From DATNIB01 sp035604685 (lineage in GTDB: Bacteria > Actinomycetota > Acidimicrobiia > Acidimicrobiales > RAAP-2), in NCBI GenBank assembly GCA_035604685.1, contig DATNIB010000046.1:1-57739 (forward strand): a DNA stretch of 57,739 bases, written 5' to 3'. Under the pieces are notes generated by a model. The model worked only from the letters and a program-made list of their open reading frames with translations, made no database searches and was not told the origin of the DNA. Shown here piece after piece: positions 34,612 to 43,084 of the stretch. Position 1 is the first letter of the stretch. Every line of letters begins with the position of its first letter. The translations under genes and the position numbers were made by a program.

Positions 34612-34617
34612 TACCAT
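34612..34617 (+). promoter_or_regulatory. -10 box for leaderless antitoxin
   Basis: TACCAT ends 6 nt before GTG 34624. This spacing decides between the two consecutive GTG codons, favouring the first. Confidence 0.5.
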
Positions 34618-34623
34618 GACGGC

Positions 34624-34893
34624 GTGGTGAGCAAGAGATCCGTCTCGCTCGGCGACGATGTGGCGAAGGCGGTCGAGCAGGCGGCCCACGAGGACGGGAT
34701 GTCGTTCAGTGCCTGGCTTTCGAGCGCCGCGGAGCGACAGTTGCGGGTGCGCCAGGGCCTGCGGGGGGTCGCCGCGTTCGAGGCCGAGGCGGGCGCGCTC
34801 ACGGCCGAGGAGATCGCGGCTGGTGAGGCGTTGCTGGCCCGGCTGCTCTCGGGCGTCTCGGGCGTGGCCTCGCGGGTGACGCGGCGCCGCTGA
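34624..34893 (+). CDS. Antitoxin-like protein (ribbon-helix-helix type)
   Basis: This 89-residue protein opens with SKRSVSLGDDVAKAVEQAAHEDGMSFSAWLSSAAERQLRVRQ. A short strand followed by two helices is the ribbon-helix-helix arrangement of VapB/CopG-like antitoxins. A helical, acidic C-terminus (AFEAEAGALTAEEIAAGEALLARLL) would wrap the toxin. Its stop overlaps the start of the PIN-like gene by one base, the usual antitoxin-toxin order. Confidence 0.75.
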   Translation: MVSKRSVSLGDDVAKAVEQAAHEDGMSFSAWLSSAAERQLRVRQGLRGVAAFEAEAGALTAEEIAAGEALLARLLSGVSGVASRVTRRR

Positions 34894-35288
34894 TGGCCGT
34901 CACCCGGGCGGGCCTCGTCTACGGCGTCGGCGCGCTGCGGGCCGCGGCGCGCGGCGACCGGGTGCTGTGGTCCCTGCATCGGGCGGCGCTGACGAGCGGC
35001 ATCGTGCCGGTGGTGCCCGCGCCGGCCATCGCCGAGGGATTCCGCACCGAGGCGCGCAGCGACCGGATCTCGGACCTGCTCGACGGCGCCGAGGTCGAGG
35101 TGCTGACCGACGACGAGGCCCGACGGGCGGGCGAGCTGGCGGCCAAGGCGGCCACGGCGGACCTGGTGGCGGCGACGGTCGCCGAGGTGGCGGCCCGTCG
35201 CAACTGCGCGGTCGTCGCAACCCGCCAGGCGGCCCTCACGACGGCGGCCAACCTGCTCGGTCACAAGCTCGTGCTCCACGCGCTCTGA
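34893..35288 (+). CDS. PIN-like toxin with degenerate active site
   Basis: This 131-residue protein follows the size and layout of VapC-type PIN ribonucleases. Compared with the usual acidic set, the N-terminal Asp position is Gly11 (GLVYGVGAL), Glu48 is present (AIAEGF), Asp90 is present but its partner three residues later is Ala93 (ADLVAA), and the late TSD-type motif reads ATRQ (Arg111). At least two of the four metal ligands are therefore missing and nuclease activity is unlikely. The fold assignment comes from overall pattern and pairing, so a divergent family member is also possible. Confidence 0.65.
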   Translation: MAVTRAGLVYGVGALRAAARGDRVLWSLHRAALTSGIVPVVPAPAIAEGFRTEARSDRISDLLDGAEVEVLTDDEARRAGELAAKAATADLVAATVAEVAARRNCAVVATRQAALTTAANLLGHKLVLHAL

Positions 35289-35299
35289 CGATCTGCCCC

Positions 35300-35491
35300 C
35301 TATGGAGGCGGCGCCTCCGCCAGCTTGCGCAGCCGTCGCAGCGCGCCCGACAGCGCGCGCTCGATGCCGAAGAGTTCCGTCGCCAGGTCGTCGGCGTCGG
35401 CGGCCGCGGCCTCCTCCGCCAATGAGCTCACGCGCCGGGTCAGCTCGTCCAGGGTGGAGGACAACGACGACAGCTCCGCGCGCGTGACCAC
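35300..35491 (-). CDS. Small coiled-coil protein of unknown function
   Basis: This 63-residue, all-helical, Ala/Leu/Glu-rich protein (TRAELSSLSSTLDELTRRV to LRKLAEA) has heptad-like leucines over most of its length. GTG 35491 is the start that removes an unlikely Gly/Pro-rich extension. It is divergent from hisD with about 90 bp between. Family not recognised; it could be a dimeric helper or regulatory protein. Confidence 0.55.
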   Translation of the reverse strand: MVTRAELSSLSSTLDELTRRVSSLAEEAAAADADDLATELFGIERALSGALRRLRKLAEAPPP

Positions 35492-35565
35492 CGTCTGATG
35501 ATGCCCGATCGCGGGGCCGTTCCACACACCGGCGCCGGGCCTCCGGAGGCCCAACGGGACGCCAT

Positions 35566-35571
35566 TAGCAT
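35566..35571 (+). promoter_or_regulatory. -10 box for near-leaderless hisD operon
   Basis: TAGCAT lies 9 nt before the hisD ATG, within the same TTAGCATCGG string that precedes leuS. It is the likely main promoter of the his-trp cluster. Confidence 0.55.
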
Positions 35572-35580
35572 CGGAACCCC

Positions 35581-36861
35581 ATGATCCTCGAGCGTCTGGA
35601 CCTGCGCGGCACTACCGAGCACCTGGACCGCGTCCTGCCGCGCCCGCCCGGCGTGGGGGAGTCCGTACACGACGACGTGGCGAAGATCCTGGCCCGGGTC
35701 CGCCGGGACGGCGACGAGGCCGTCCGAGAGTTCACGGCCCGCTTCGACGGGGTGACGCTCGACGAGCTTCGGGTGGCGCCGGACGAGCTGGCGGCGGCGG
35801 TCGAACGGGTGCCGGCCCCGGTGCGCGTGGCGCTCGAGGTGGCCTACGGCCGCATCTTCGCCTACCACGCCCAGGAGGGGTCGCCGCCCGAGGATTGGCG
35901 GGCCGACGGGGTCACGGTGCGCCACCTGGTCCGACCGGTGGCCCGCGCCGGCTGCTACGTCCCGGGTGGTCGGGCCCGCTACCCCTCGACGGTGCTTATG
36001 TGCGCCGCCCCCGCTCACGTGGCCGGCGTGGGCGAGGTGGTGCTCTGTGTGCCGCCCGGTCGAGACGGCTCGGTCGACGACGCCACGCTGGCCGCCGCCG
36101 CGGTCGCGGGGGTCGACGAGCTGTACCGCATCGGCGGCGCCCAGGCCATCGGGGCCATGGCCTACGGCACGGCCACGATCGAGCGCGTGGACGTCATCGT
36201 GGGGCCCGGGAACCGCTACGTGGCCGAGGCGATGCGCCAGGTGTCGGGCACCGTTGGGGTCCCGGCGGCCTTCGCCGGCCCGTCCGAGGTGGTGGTGGTG
36301 GCCGGGCCGGACACCGACCCCGAGCTCGCCGCCATTGACATCGTCGTGCAGGCAGAGCACGGGCCCGACGGCCTGGCCTGGCTGGTGACGTGGTCGGCCG
36401 AGGTCCTAGAGGCCGTGTCCGCCACGGTGGATCGATTGGTGGCGGCGTCGCCACGGCGGGCCGAACTCGAATCGACGCTGCGCAGCGGGGGGCGCGCCTG
36501 CCTGGTCGGGGACCCGGCGGCCGCCCTGGCCGTGGCCAACGCGATCGCGCCGGAGCACCTCGAGCTCCTCTTCGAGGGGGCGGCGGACTACCTCCCGCTC
36601 GTTCAAGCGGCCGGTGCGGTGTTCCTCGGGCCCTGGTCGCCGGCCAGCCTCGGGGACTACATCGCCGGACCCAACCACGTGCTGCCGACCAATCGCTCGG
36701 CCCGCTTCGCCTCGGCACTGCGCGCGGACGACTTCCGTCGCCACATCCACGCCGTCGAGGCCGACCGGGCCGGCGTCGAGCGCCTCGGGCCCCACGCGAT
36801 CGCGTTGGCGGAGGTCGAAGGGCTGGCGGCGCACGCCGAGTCCTTGCGGATCCGGCTGTGA
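35581..36861 (+). CDS. hisD: Histidinol dehydrogenase
   Basis: This 426-residue zinc enzyme oxidises L-histidinol to histidine in two NAD-dependent steps. Conserved segments include PVARAGCYVPGGRARYPSTVLM, GGAQAIGAMAYGTATI, VGPGNRYVAEA, AGPSEVVVVAG, QAEHGPDG and the late APEHLEL zinc-ligand block with GPNHVLPT. First gene of the his-trp cluster; it overlaps hisC by 4 bp. hisG and hisE, needed earlier in the pathway, are not in the window. Confidence 0.97.
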   Translation: MILERLDLRGTTEHLDRVLPRPPGVGESVHDDVAKILARVRRDGDEAVREFTARFDGVTLDELRVAPDELAAAVERVPAPVRVALEVAYGRIFAYHAQEGSPPEDWRADGVTVRHLVRPVARAGCYVPGGRARYPSTVLMCAAPAHVAGVGEVVLCVPPGRDGSVDDATLAAAAVAGVDELYRIGGAQAIGAMAYGTATIERVDVIVGPGNRYVAEAMRQVSGTVGVPAAFAGPSEVVVVAGPDTDPELAAIDIVVQAEHGPDGLAWLVTWSAEVLEAVSATVDRLVAASPRRAELESTLRSGGRACLVGDPAAALAVANAIAPEHLELLFEGAADYLPLVQAAGAVFLGPWSPASLGDYIAGPNHVLPTNRSARFASALRADDFRRHIHAVEADRAGVERLGPHAIALAEVEGLAAHAESLRIRL

Positions 36862-37928
36862 GCGCGCCGGTCCCGGTCCGGCCCGACCTGGTCGAGCTGA
36901 CCGGCTACCACTCGCCCCAGGTGGCCGCCGAGGTGCGGCTCAACACCAACGAGTCGCCCTACCCGCCACCCGCGGGGTGGACGGCCGCGTTCGCGGCCGC
37001 GGTGGCCGATATCGACGCGCACCGCTACCCCGACCGCGCCGCCCGGGCGCTGCGGGCCGGCCTGGCCGAGCTGCACGGCGTGGACGAGCGCGAGATCTTC
37101 TGCGCCAACGGCTCCAACGAGGTGCTGCAGTGCCTGCTTCTCGCCTACGGCGGGCCGGGACGCCGCGCCGTGATGTTCGAGCCGACATACGCGCTGCACC
37201 GGCACATCTCGAACATCACCGGGACGCCGGTGGTCACCGGCCAACGCGACCAGAGTTTCGCGATCGACCCCGAGACGGCGGCGGCGCTCGTGGTCGAGAG
37301 GGACGCCACCATCACGTTCCTGTGCTCGCCCAACAACCCGACCGCCAACGCGGAGCGCCCCGACGTGGTGGCCCGCCTGTTGGCGGTGGCGCCGGGCCTC
37401 CTCGTCCTCGACGAGGCCTACGGCCAGTTCGCCCACAGCAGTGCGCTCGCCCAGCGCGGCGGTCCCCGTGGCGATCGGTTGGTGGTCGTCCGGACGTTCT
37501 CTAAGACCTGGTCGCTGGCCGCGGCGCGGCTGGGCTACCTGGTCGCCCGGCCCGAGGTGGTCGCCGCCTGCGAGCGGGTGACCCTCCCCTACCACCTGTC
37601 GGCGTACACCCAGGCGGCGGGCGTGCTGGCGCTCGGCTTCCGCGCCGAGATGGAGGCGCGGGTGGCGCTGATCATCGAAGAGCGCGGGCGCCTGCAGGCG
37701 GCTCTGGCACAATTGCCCGTGCAGAGCTGGCCCTCCGACGCCAACTTCGTGCTGTTCCGCCCGCTCGAACGCGATGCCGGGACGGTGTGGTCGGACCTGG
37801 TCGAGCGGTCGGTGCTCGTGCGCGACTGCTCGGGTTGGGACGGCCTGGCCGGGTGTCTCCGGGTGACGGTCGGCACTCCGGAGGAGAACGACCGGTTCCT
37901 CGAGTCCCTGGAGGCGTGTCTCAAATGA
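36858..37928 (+). CDS. hisC: Histidinol-phosphate aminotransferase
   Basis: This 356-residue PLP fold-type I aminotransferase has RLNTNESPYPPP at the start, the ANGSNEVLQ cofactor phosphate region, SPNNPTAN, and the Schiff-base lysine in RTFSKTWSLAAARLGY. GTG 36858 overlaps hisD and the stop overlaps hisB, so translation is coupled. Length is normal. Confidence 0.95.
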   Translation: MSAPVPVRPDLVELTGYHSPQVAAEVRLNTNESPYPPPAGWTAAFAAAVADIDAHRYPDRAARALRAGLAELHGVDEREIFCANGSNEVLQCLLLAYGGPGRRAVMFEPTYALHRHISNITGTPVVTGQRDQSFAIDPETAAALVVERDATITFLCSPNNPTANAERPDVVARLLAVAPGLLVLDEAYGQFAHSSALAQRGGPRGDRLVVVRTFSKTWSLAAARLGYLVARPEVVAACERVTLPYHLSAYTQAAGVLALGFRAEMEARVALIIEERGRLQAALAQLPVQSWPSDANFVLFRPLERDAGTVWSDLVERSVLVRDCSGWDGLAGCLRVTVGTPEENDRFLESLEACLK

Positions 37929-38524
37929 CGAAGGAGCGGCGGGCGAAGGTGCGGCGCGCCACCAAGGAGACGACGGTGGAGGTCGAGCTGGCGGTCGACG
38001 GCACCGGCTCGGTGCGGGCGACGACGGGCCTGCCGTTCTTCGACCACATGCTCGAGCAGCTCGGCCGCCACGGCGGCCTCGACCTGTCGGTCACCGCCGA
38101 GGGAGACCTGGTCGTCGACGCCCACCACACGGTCGAGGACGTCGGCATCGTCGTCGGCCAGGCGCTGGCCGAGGCGCTCGGGGACAAGGCCGGCGTGCGC
38201 CGGTTCGCCTCGAGCCTGATCCCGCTCGACGAGGCGCTGATCGAGGTCGCCCTCGACCTCTCGGGTCGGCCCTACCTCGCCTACGACGTCCCGTTCGCGC
38301 CCGACACGCCCGGCCTCGGCTCCCCGCCGTTCGATCCGCAGCTGGCCGAGGAGTTCTGGCGCGCCTTTTCGACCAGCGCCGCCGTCACGCTCCACGTCGT
38401 CCGGCGAGAGGGCCGCAACACCCACCACATCGTGGAGGCCACCTTCAAGGCGGTGGCCCGCGCCCTGCGCGACGCCGTGCGCGTGGAAGGGGTCGGGGTC
38501 CCCTCCACCAAGGGCACGCTGTGA
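37925..38524 (+). CDS. hisB: Imidazoleglycerol-phosphate dehydratase
   Basis: This 199-residue monofunctional dehydratase has the metal-binding repeats FFDHMLEQLGRHGG, DAHHTVEDVGI and EGRNTHHIVEATFKA. No phosphatase domain is fused, as expected outside enterobacteria. ATG 37925 overlaps hisC and the end overlaps hisH. Confidence 0.96.
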   Translation: MTKERRAKVRRATKETTVEVELAVDGTGSVRATTGLPFFDHMLEQLGRHGGLDLSVTAEGDLVVDAHHTVEDVGIVVGQALAEALGDKAGVRRFASSLIPLDEALIEVALDLSGRPYLAYDVPFAPDTPGLGSPPFDPQLAEEFWRAFSTSAAVTLHVVRREGRNTHHIVEATFKAVARALRDAVRVEGVGVPSTKGTL

Positions 38525-39168
38525 GCGCCGGCCCCGGGGAGATCGCGGTGCTCGACTACGGGATCGGGAACCTGGCCTCGGCCTACAAGGCGCTGCTGCA
38601 CCTCGGCGCACCGGCCCGCCTCGTGCACGAGCCGGGCGAGGTCGACGGTGCAACGGGGGTCGTCCTGCCCGGCGTCGGCGCCTTCGGCTCCTGCGCGGCC
38701 GCGCTCGAGCGGAGCGGCCTCGGCGACGCCGCCCGGCGGGCCATAGCAGAGGGCACGCCGTTCCTCGGCATCTGCGTCGGCTTCCAGCTCCTCTACCAGG
38801 ACTCCGAGGAGAGCCCGGGCGCCAAGGGTCTCGGCGTCTTCGCCGGCACGGTGCGCCGCCTGCCCGACGGGGTGAAGCGCCCCCAGATGCAGTGGAACCG
38901 GATCGACCCAGTCCCGGGCCGCCCGAGCGCGCTGCTCGAGGGACTGGGGGAGGAGCCCTGGGTCTACTTCTTGCACTCCTTCTCGCCCGAGTTAGGCGAG
39001 GACACGACCGCCACCTGCGAGTACGGCGCCACACTGTGCGCGGCGGCCGAGCGCGACCACGTCTGGGGGACCCAATTCCACCCCGAGAAGTCCGGCACGA
39101 CCGGGCTCGCGCTGCTGGCCAACTTCGTCGAACGCTGCTGCGCTCGGCTGGGGGAGCCCGCCATCTGA
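38521..39168 (+). CDS. hisH: Imidazole glycerol phosphate synthase, glutaminase subunit
   Basis: This 215-residue class I glutamine amidotransferase supplies ammonia to HisF. The nucleophile elbow GICVGFQLLY carries the catalytic Cys; the HPEK block (QFHPEKSGTTG) supplies His and Glu. An LPGVGAFGSCAAAL block is typical of HisH. It starts at GTG 38521 overlapping hisB. Confidence 0.96.
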   Translation: MSAGPGEIAVLDYGIGNLASAYKALLHLGAPARLVHEPGEVDGATGVVLPGVGAFGSCAAALERSGLGDAARRAIAEGTPFLGICVGFQLLYQDSEESPGAKGLGVFAGTVRRLPDGVKRPQMQWNRIDPVPGRPSALLEGLGEEPWVYFLHSFSPELGEDTTATCEYGATLCAAAERDHVWGTQFHPEKSGTTGLALLANFVERCCARLGEPAI

Positions 39169-39923
39169 TGGAGCTGTGGCCGGCGATCGACATCTCGGCG
39201 GGCCGGGTCGTCCGACTGGTGCAGGGGGACTTCGCCCGCCGCCACGACTACGGCGAGCCGCTCGAGTGGGCGCACCGCCTGGTCGAGCACGGGGCCGAGC
39301 GGCTCCACCTGGTCGACCTGGATGCGGCGCTCGAGGGCACTCCGCAGAACCGCGCCGTGGTGGCAGCCATCGCCGCCGCCGTGTCGGTGCCCCTCCAGGT
39401 GGGCGGCGGCGTGCGGAGCGAGGACGATGTGGAAGAGCTCCTCTCTCAGGGGGTCGCCCGGGTGGTGCTCGGCACCGGGGCCTTGGAGGACCCGGACTTC
39501 CTCGCCCGGTGCGCGGCCCGGCACCCGCGCCAGGTGGTGCTCGGGCTCGACTACCGGCGGGGGGACGACGGCGAGCCCGAGGCGGCCAGCCGCGGCTGGC
39601 GGCGCGGGTCGGGTCGGACGGTGGCCGACGTCCTGGCCGAGTCGGCGCCGCTGCCGCTCGCCGCCGTCGTGGTGACGGCCATCGAACGGGACGGCACCCT
39701 GCGCGGGCCGGACCTGAAGGGGCTGGCGTTCGTCTTGGAGTCGACGGATCATCCGGTGATCGCCTCGGGCGGGGTCGGCCAGCGCGAGCACCTGGTGGCA
39801 CTGGCGGGGCTCCGCCCGCCGCCGCCCGGCCGCGCGCTGGCCGGCGTGATCGTCGGCACGGCCCTGCTCAACGGCACGCTGTCGATCCGCGAGGCGACGG
39901 GGGCATGCACGCAGTCCGCGTGA
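39168..39923 (+). CDS. hisA: ProFAR isomerase HisA (PriA-like)
   Basis: This 251-residue (beta-alpha)8 barrel isomerises ProFAR to PRFAR. The catalytic Asp is in PAIDISAGRVVRLVQGD, the phosphate loops are QVGGGVR and ASGGVG, and the second catalytic Asp region is TAIERDGTLRGPD. R142-G143-W144 resembles the Arg-Gly-Trp that lets actinobacterial PriA also act on the tryptophan intermediate. A separate trpF exists at 44915, so dual function would be redundant. It overlaps hisF by 19 bp. Confidence 0.93.
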   Translation: MELWPAIDISAGRVVRLVQGDFARRHDYGEPLEWAHRLVEHGAERLHLVDLDAALEGTPQNRAVVAAIAAAVSVPLQVGGGVRSEDDVEELLSQGVARVVLGTGALEDPDFLARCAARHPRQVVLGLDYRRGDDGEPEAASRGWRRGSGRTVADVLAESAPLPLAAVVVTAIERDGTLRGPDLKGLAFVLESTDHPVIASGGVGQREHLVALAGLRPPPPGRALAGVIVGTALLNGTLSIREATGACTQSA

Positions 39924-40690
39924 TCCCCTGCCTCGACGTGACCGGCGGACGCGTCGTGAAGGGCGTGCAGTTCGTGGACCTGATCGATGCCGGCGATCCG
40001 GTGGAGCTCGCCGCCCGCTACGACGCCGAGGGGGCCGACGAGCTCACGTTCCTCGACATCACGGCGTCGTCGGACGGGCGCGACACGATGCTCTCGGTCG
40101 TCGCCCGCACCGCCGAGCAGGTGTTCATCCCCTTCACCGTGGGCGGGGGCGTCCGCAGCGTCGAGGACGCGCGGCGCCTGCTGCGCGCCGGCGCCGACAA
40201 GGTGGCGGTCAACACGGCCGCGCTGGCCGAACCGGACCTCGTCTCGGCGATGGCGACCGAGTTCGGCTCCCAGTGCGTGGTGGTGGCCCTCGACGCGCGC
40301 CGGGTGGCGGGCGCCCGGCGCTGGGAGATCTACACCCACGGCGGCCGCCAGGCGACCGGGGTCGACGCCCTCGAGTGGGTGGAACGCTGCGCCGGCCTCG
40401 GCGCGGGCGAGCTCCTGGTCACGTCCATGGATCGCGACGGCACCCGCGACGGTTACGACCTCGAGCTCACCGCGGCGGTGAGCGGCGCCGTCGATATCCC
40501 GGTGGTCGCCTCGGGGGGCGTCGGCCGGCTGGAGCATCTGGTCGAGGGGGCGGTCAAGGGCCGGGCGGACGCGGTGCTGGTGGCCTCGATCTTCCACCTG
40601 CGTGAGCACACCGTGGCCGAGGCGAAGGCCTACCTCTCCGAGCACGGCGTGACCGTGCGGCCGAGCACCCCCGGTCGCCACCTTCGCTGA
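39905..40690 (+). CDS. hisF: Imidazole glycerol phosphate synthase, cyclase subunit
   Basis: This 261-residue barrel closes the imidazole ring using ammonia from HisH. It has VIPCLDVTGGRVVKGVQF with the catalytic Asp, ELTFLDITAS, FTVGGGVRS, TSMDRDGTRDGYD with the second catalytic Asp and VVASGGVGR. ATG 39905 lies inside the end of hisA (19-bp overlap). Last of the contiguous his core. Confidence 0.96.
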   Translation: MHAVRVIPCLDVTGGRVVKGVQFVDLIDAGDPVELAARYDAEGADELTFLDITASSDGRDTMLSVVARTAEQVFIPFTVGGGVRSVEDARRLLRAGADKVAVNTAALAEPDLVSAMATEFGSQCVVVALDARRVAGARRWEIYTHGGRQATGVDALEWVERCAGLGAGELLVTSMDRDGTRDGYDLELTAAVSGAVDIPVVASGGVGRLEHLVEGAVKGRADAVLVASIFHLREHTVAEAKAYLSEHGVTVRPSTPGRHLR

Positions 40691-40755
40691 CCCCCTTGGC
40701 GCACGGGGCCGACGCCGCCAGGCACGGTGGTGACCGGACGCCGAGAGGGATGCGG

Positions 40756-40761
40756 TACCGT
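40756..40761 (+). promoter_or_regulatory. -10 box for leaderless groES-like gene
   Basis: TACCGT ends exactly 6 nt before ATG 40768. It suggests that an internal promoter restarts transcription within the his-trp cluster. Confidence 0.5.
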
Positions 40762-40767
40762 GCCCTG

Positions 40768-41112
40768 ATGGCAAAGAGCGAGCCGACACCGGCCTCGCAG
40801 CTCCAGCAGCCCATCACCGTCCTGTTCGACCGGGTGCTGGTCCAGGTCACCCAGAGCGACGGCGAGCGCCGCTCGCGCGCCGGCATCCTCATCCCGGCGA
40901 CCGCCCAGGTCTCGCGCCGCCTGGCCTGGGCCGACACGGTGGCCATCGGGCCCCACGTGCGGTCGGTCAAGGTGGGGGACAAGGTCCTGTTCAATCCCGA
41001 GGACCGCTTCGAGGTGGAGGTCCAGGGCGAGGAGTACGTGATCCTGCGTGAGCGCGACATCCACGCGGTGGCCTCCGAGCACCTGAACGGCGGCACGGGG
41101 CTGTACCTGTGA
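40768..41112 (+). CDS. GroES-like co-chaperonin paralog
   Basis: This 114-residue protein has the Cpn10 fold signature: FDRVLVQVTQSD, a mobile-loop-like RRSRAGILIPATAQV with hydrophobic ILI tripeptide, VAIGPHVRSVKVGDKVLFNP, and VILRERDIHAVA. The central turn differs from standard GroES, with SRRLAWADT replacing the short KPQEG-type loop. No groEL is adjacent. It sits between hisF and hisI, has its own leaderless promoter and overlaps hisI by 4 bp. It may serve a specialised chaperonin or have drifted in function. Confidence 0.8.
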   Translation: MAKSEPTPASQLQQPITVLFDRVLVQVTQSDGERRSRAGILIPATAQVSRRLAWADTVAIGPHVRSVKVGDKVLFNPEDRFEVEVQGEEYVILRERDIHAVASEHLNGGTGLYL

Positions 41113-41522
41113 GCACCGACGCGGACGTGCCCGAGGGCACGCCGCTCTCGGTCGATCCCGAGGTCCTGGGGCTGGTCCGCTTCGACGACCGCGGGCTGGT
41201 GGCGGTCGTGATCGCCGACACCCAAAAGGGCGACGTGTTGGGCGTCGCCTACATGAACGAGGAGTCGCTCCGCCTCACCATCGAGACCGGCCGCGTCTGG
41301 TACTGGAGCCGCAGCCGCCAGGAGCTCTGGCGCAAGGGGGACACCTCGGGGGACCGGCAGTACGCGCGCGAGCTGCGCGTCGACTGCGACGGCGACGCGC
41401 TGCTCTTGAAAGTCGACCAGGTGGGCCGGGGGAACTGTCACACGGGGGAGTGGAGCTGCTTCGCTCGACGGCTGGCCGAGGGTCCGGGAGCCGCCCGGCC
41501 ACCGGCGACGGCGCACCGGTGA
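41109..41522 (+). CDS. hisI: Phosphoribosyl-AMP cyclohydrolase
   Basis: This 137-residue enzyme opens the adenine ring of PR-AMP. It has AYMNEESLRLTIETGRVWYWSRSRQELWRKGDTSG, the metal-binding DCDGDA aspartates, and GNCHTGEWSCF zinc cysteines. HisE is not fused. GTG 41109 overlaps the groES-like gene, and the stop overlaps trpE, physically joining the his and trp parts. Confidence 0.95.
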   Translation: MSTDADVPEGTPLSVDPEVLGLVRFDDRGLVAVVIADTQKGDVLGVAYMNEESLRLTIETGRVWYWSRSRQELWRKGDTSGDRQYARELRVDCDGDALLLKVDQVGRGNCHTGEWSCFARRLAEGPGAARPPATAHR

Positions 41523-43084
41523 GCGGGGCCATGGACAGCGGCGACCACGAGCTGCAGCTCAACCCGAGCCCCGAGGAGTTCGCCCGGCGCGCGGCCACCC
41601 AGCCGATCGTCCCCGTCTCCTGTGAGATCGTCGCCGACACGCTGACCCCGGTGGCGGCGTTCCTCCACGCGGTGGGCGACGAGGCCGGGTTCCTGCTCGA
41701 GTCCGTCGAGGGCGGCGAGCGGTGGGGACGCTACTCCTTCGTGGGCCGCTCGCCCCTGGCGACGATCGCCGCGCGCGGCCGCCGGGTCGAGTCGACCGGC
41801 GTGCTGGCCGTGCCGACCCGCGACGGCGTGCTGGCCACCATGGAGGCCGTGCTCGATGCCTATCACCAGCCGGCCCTGCCCGAACTGCCGCCGTTCTACT
41901 CGGGCCTCGTCGGCTACCTCGGCTACGACGTCGTGCGGGAGGTGGAGCGCCTGCCCGACGTGCCCCACGACGACGAGGGCTTCCCCGATGCGGTGCTGGC
42001 GGTCATCGGCCAGGTGGCCGCGTTCGACCACTGGCGACAGCGCGTCGTGCTCATCGACAACGTGGCGGTGGGGGCCGACCTCGGCGCGGCCGCGCTGACC
42101 ACGGCCTACGAGGCGGCCCGGGCGCGGCTCGAGGCGTTCGCCCGGGACATCTTCGGCCCCCCCGAGTCGGCCGCGGTGCCGATCCCCCCGCCCCTCCCGG
42201 GCGCGCGGGCCGAGGCCCGGCGGACCATGACCAGCGCGCAGTTCTGCGGTGCCGTCGAGGTGGCGAAGGGCCTCATCGAGGCTGGCGACATCTTCCAGGT
42301 GGTGCTCTCGCAGCGCTACGACGTGACGCTCGGGGCGGACCCCTTCGAGGTCTACCGGGCGTTGCGCCTGCTCAACCCGAGCCCCTACCTCTATTTCTTG
42401 CGGTTCCCCCAGGTCACGGTGGTGGGCTCGTCGCCCGAGCCCATGGTGCGGCTGCGCGACGGGGTCGTGATCTCCCGACCGATCGCCGGATCCCGCCCGC
42501 GCGGCAAGTCGGAGCACGACGACGACTTCCTGGCCGGCCAGCTGTCCGAGGACCCGAAGGAGTGTGCCGAGCACGTCATGCTGGTCGACCTCGCCCGCAA
42601 CGACGTCGGGCGCGTCGCCCGCTTCGGCTCCGTCGTGGTCGACGAGTTCATGACCGTCGAGCGCTACAGCCACATCATGCACCTCACCTCGCAGGTGTCC
42701 GGGACGTTGCGCGAGGGGCTCGGCCCCATTGACGTGCTGCGGGCGACCCTGCCGGCCGGAACGCTGTCGGGTGCGCCGAAGGTGCGGGCCATGCAGATCA
42801 TCGACGAGCTGGAGCCCACCAAGCGCGGTGTCTACGGCGGGGTCGTCGGCTACCTCGACTTCTCGGGCAACCTGGACACGGCGATCGCCATCCGCACGCT
42901 GGTGGTCGGCCCCGACGGGCGCGGCTTCGTGCAGGCCGGCGCCGGCATCGTGGCCGACAGCGACCCGCGCACCGAGGACTCCGAGTGCGACCACAAGGCG
43001 GCGGCGCTCCTGTTCGCGGTGGCGGTGGCGCGCCGGATGGCGGCCGCCCGCACCGGGGGCCGACGGCCGGCGGTCGTCGGATGA
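41519..43084 (+). CDS. trpE: Anthranilate synthase component I
   Basis: This 521-residue enzyme makes anthranilate from chorismate with ammonia from TrpG, which is not encoded in the window. The N-terminal LLESVEGG and the central NPSPYLYFLRF are the two parts of the tryptophan feedback pocket, so product inhibition is likely retained. The catalytic domain shows IAGSRPRGK, DLARNDVGRV, LPAGTLSGAPKVRAM and AGAGIVADSDP. GTG 41519 overlaps hisI; ATG 41531 is an alternative start. Confidence 0.95.
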   Translation: MSGAMDSGDHELQLNPSPEEFARRAATQPIVPVSCEIVADTLTPVAAFLHAVGDEAGFLLESVEGGERWGRYSFVGRSPLATIAARGRRVESTGVLAVPTRDGVLATMEAVLDAYHQPALPELPPFYSGLVGYLGYDVVREVERLPDVPHDDEGFPDAVLAVIGQVAAFDHWRQRVVLIDNVAVGADLGAAALTTAYEAARARLEAFARDIFGPPESAAVPIPPPLPGARAEARRTMTSAQFCGAVEVAKGLIEAGDIFQVVLSQRYDVTLGADPFEVYRALRLLNPSPYLYFLRFPQVTVVGSSPEPMVRLRDGVVISRPIAGSRPRGKSEHDDDFLAGQLSEDPKECAEHVMLVDLARNDVGRVARFGSVVVDEFMTVERYSHIMHLTSQVSGTLREGLGPIDVLRATLPAGTLSGAPKVRAMQIIDELEPTKRGVYGGVVGYLDFSGNLDTAIAIRTLVVGPDGRGFVQAGAGIVADSDPRTEDSECDHKAAALLFAVAVARRMAAARTGGRRPAVVG

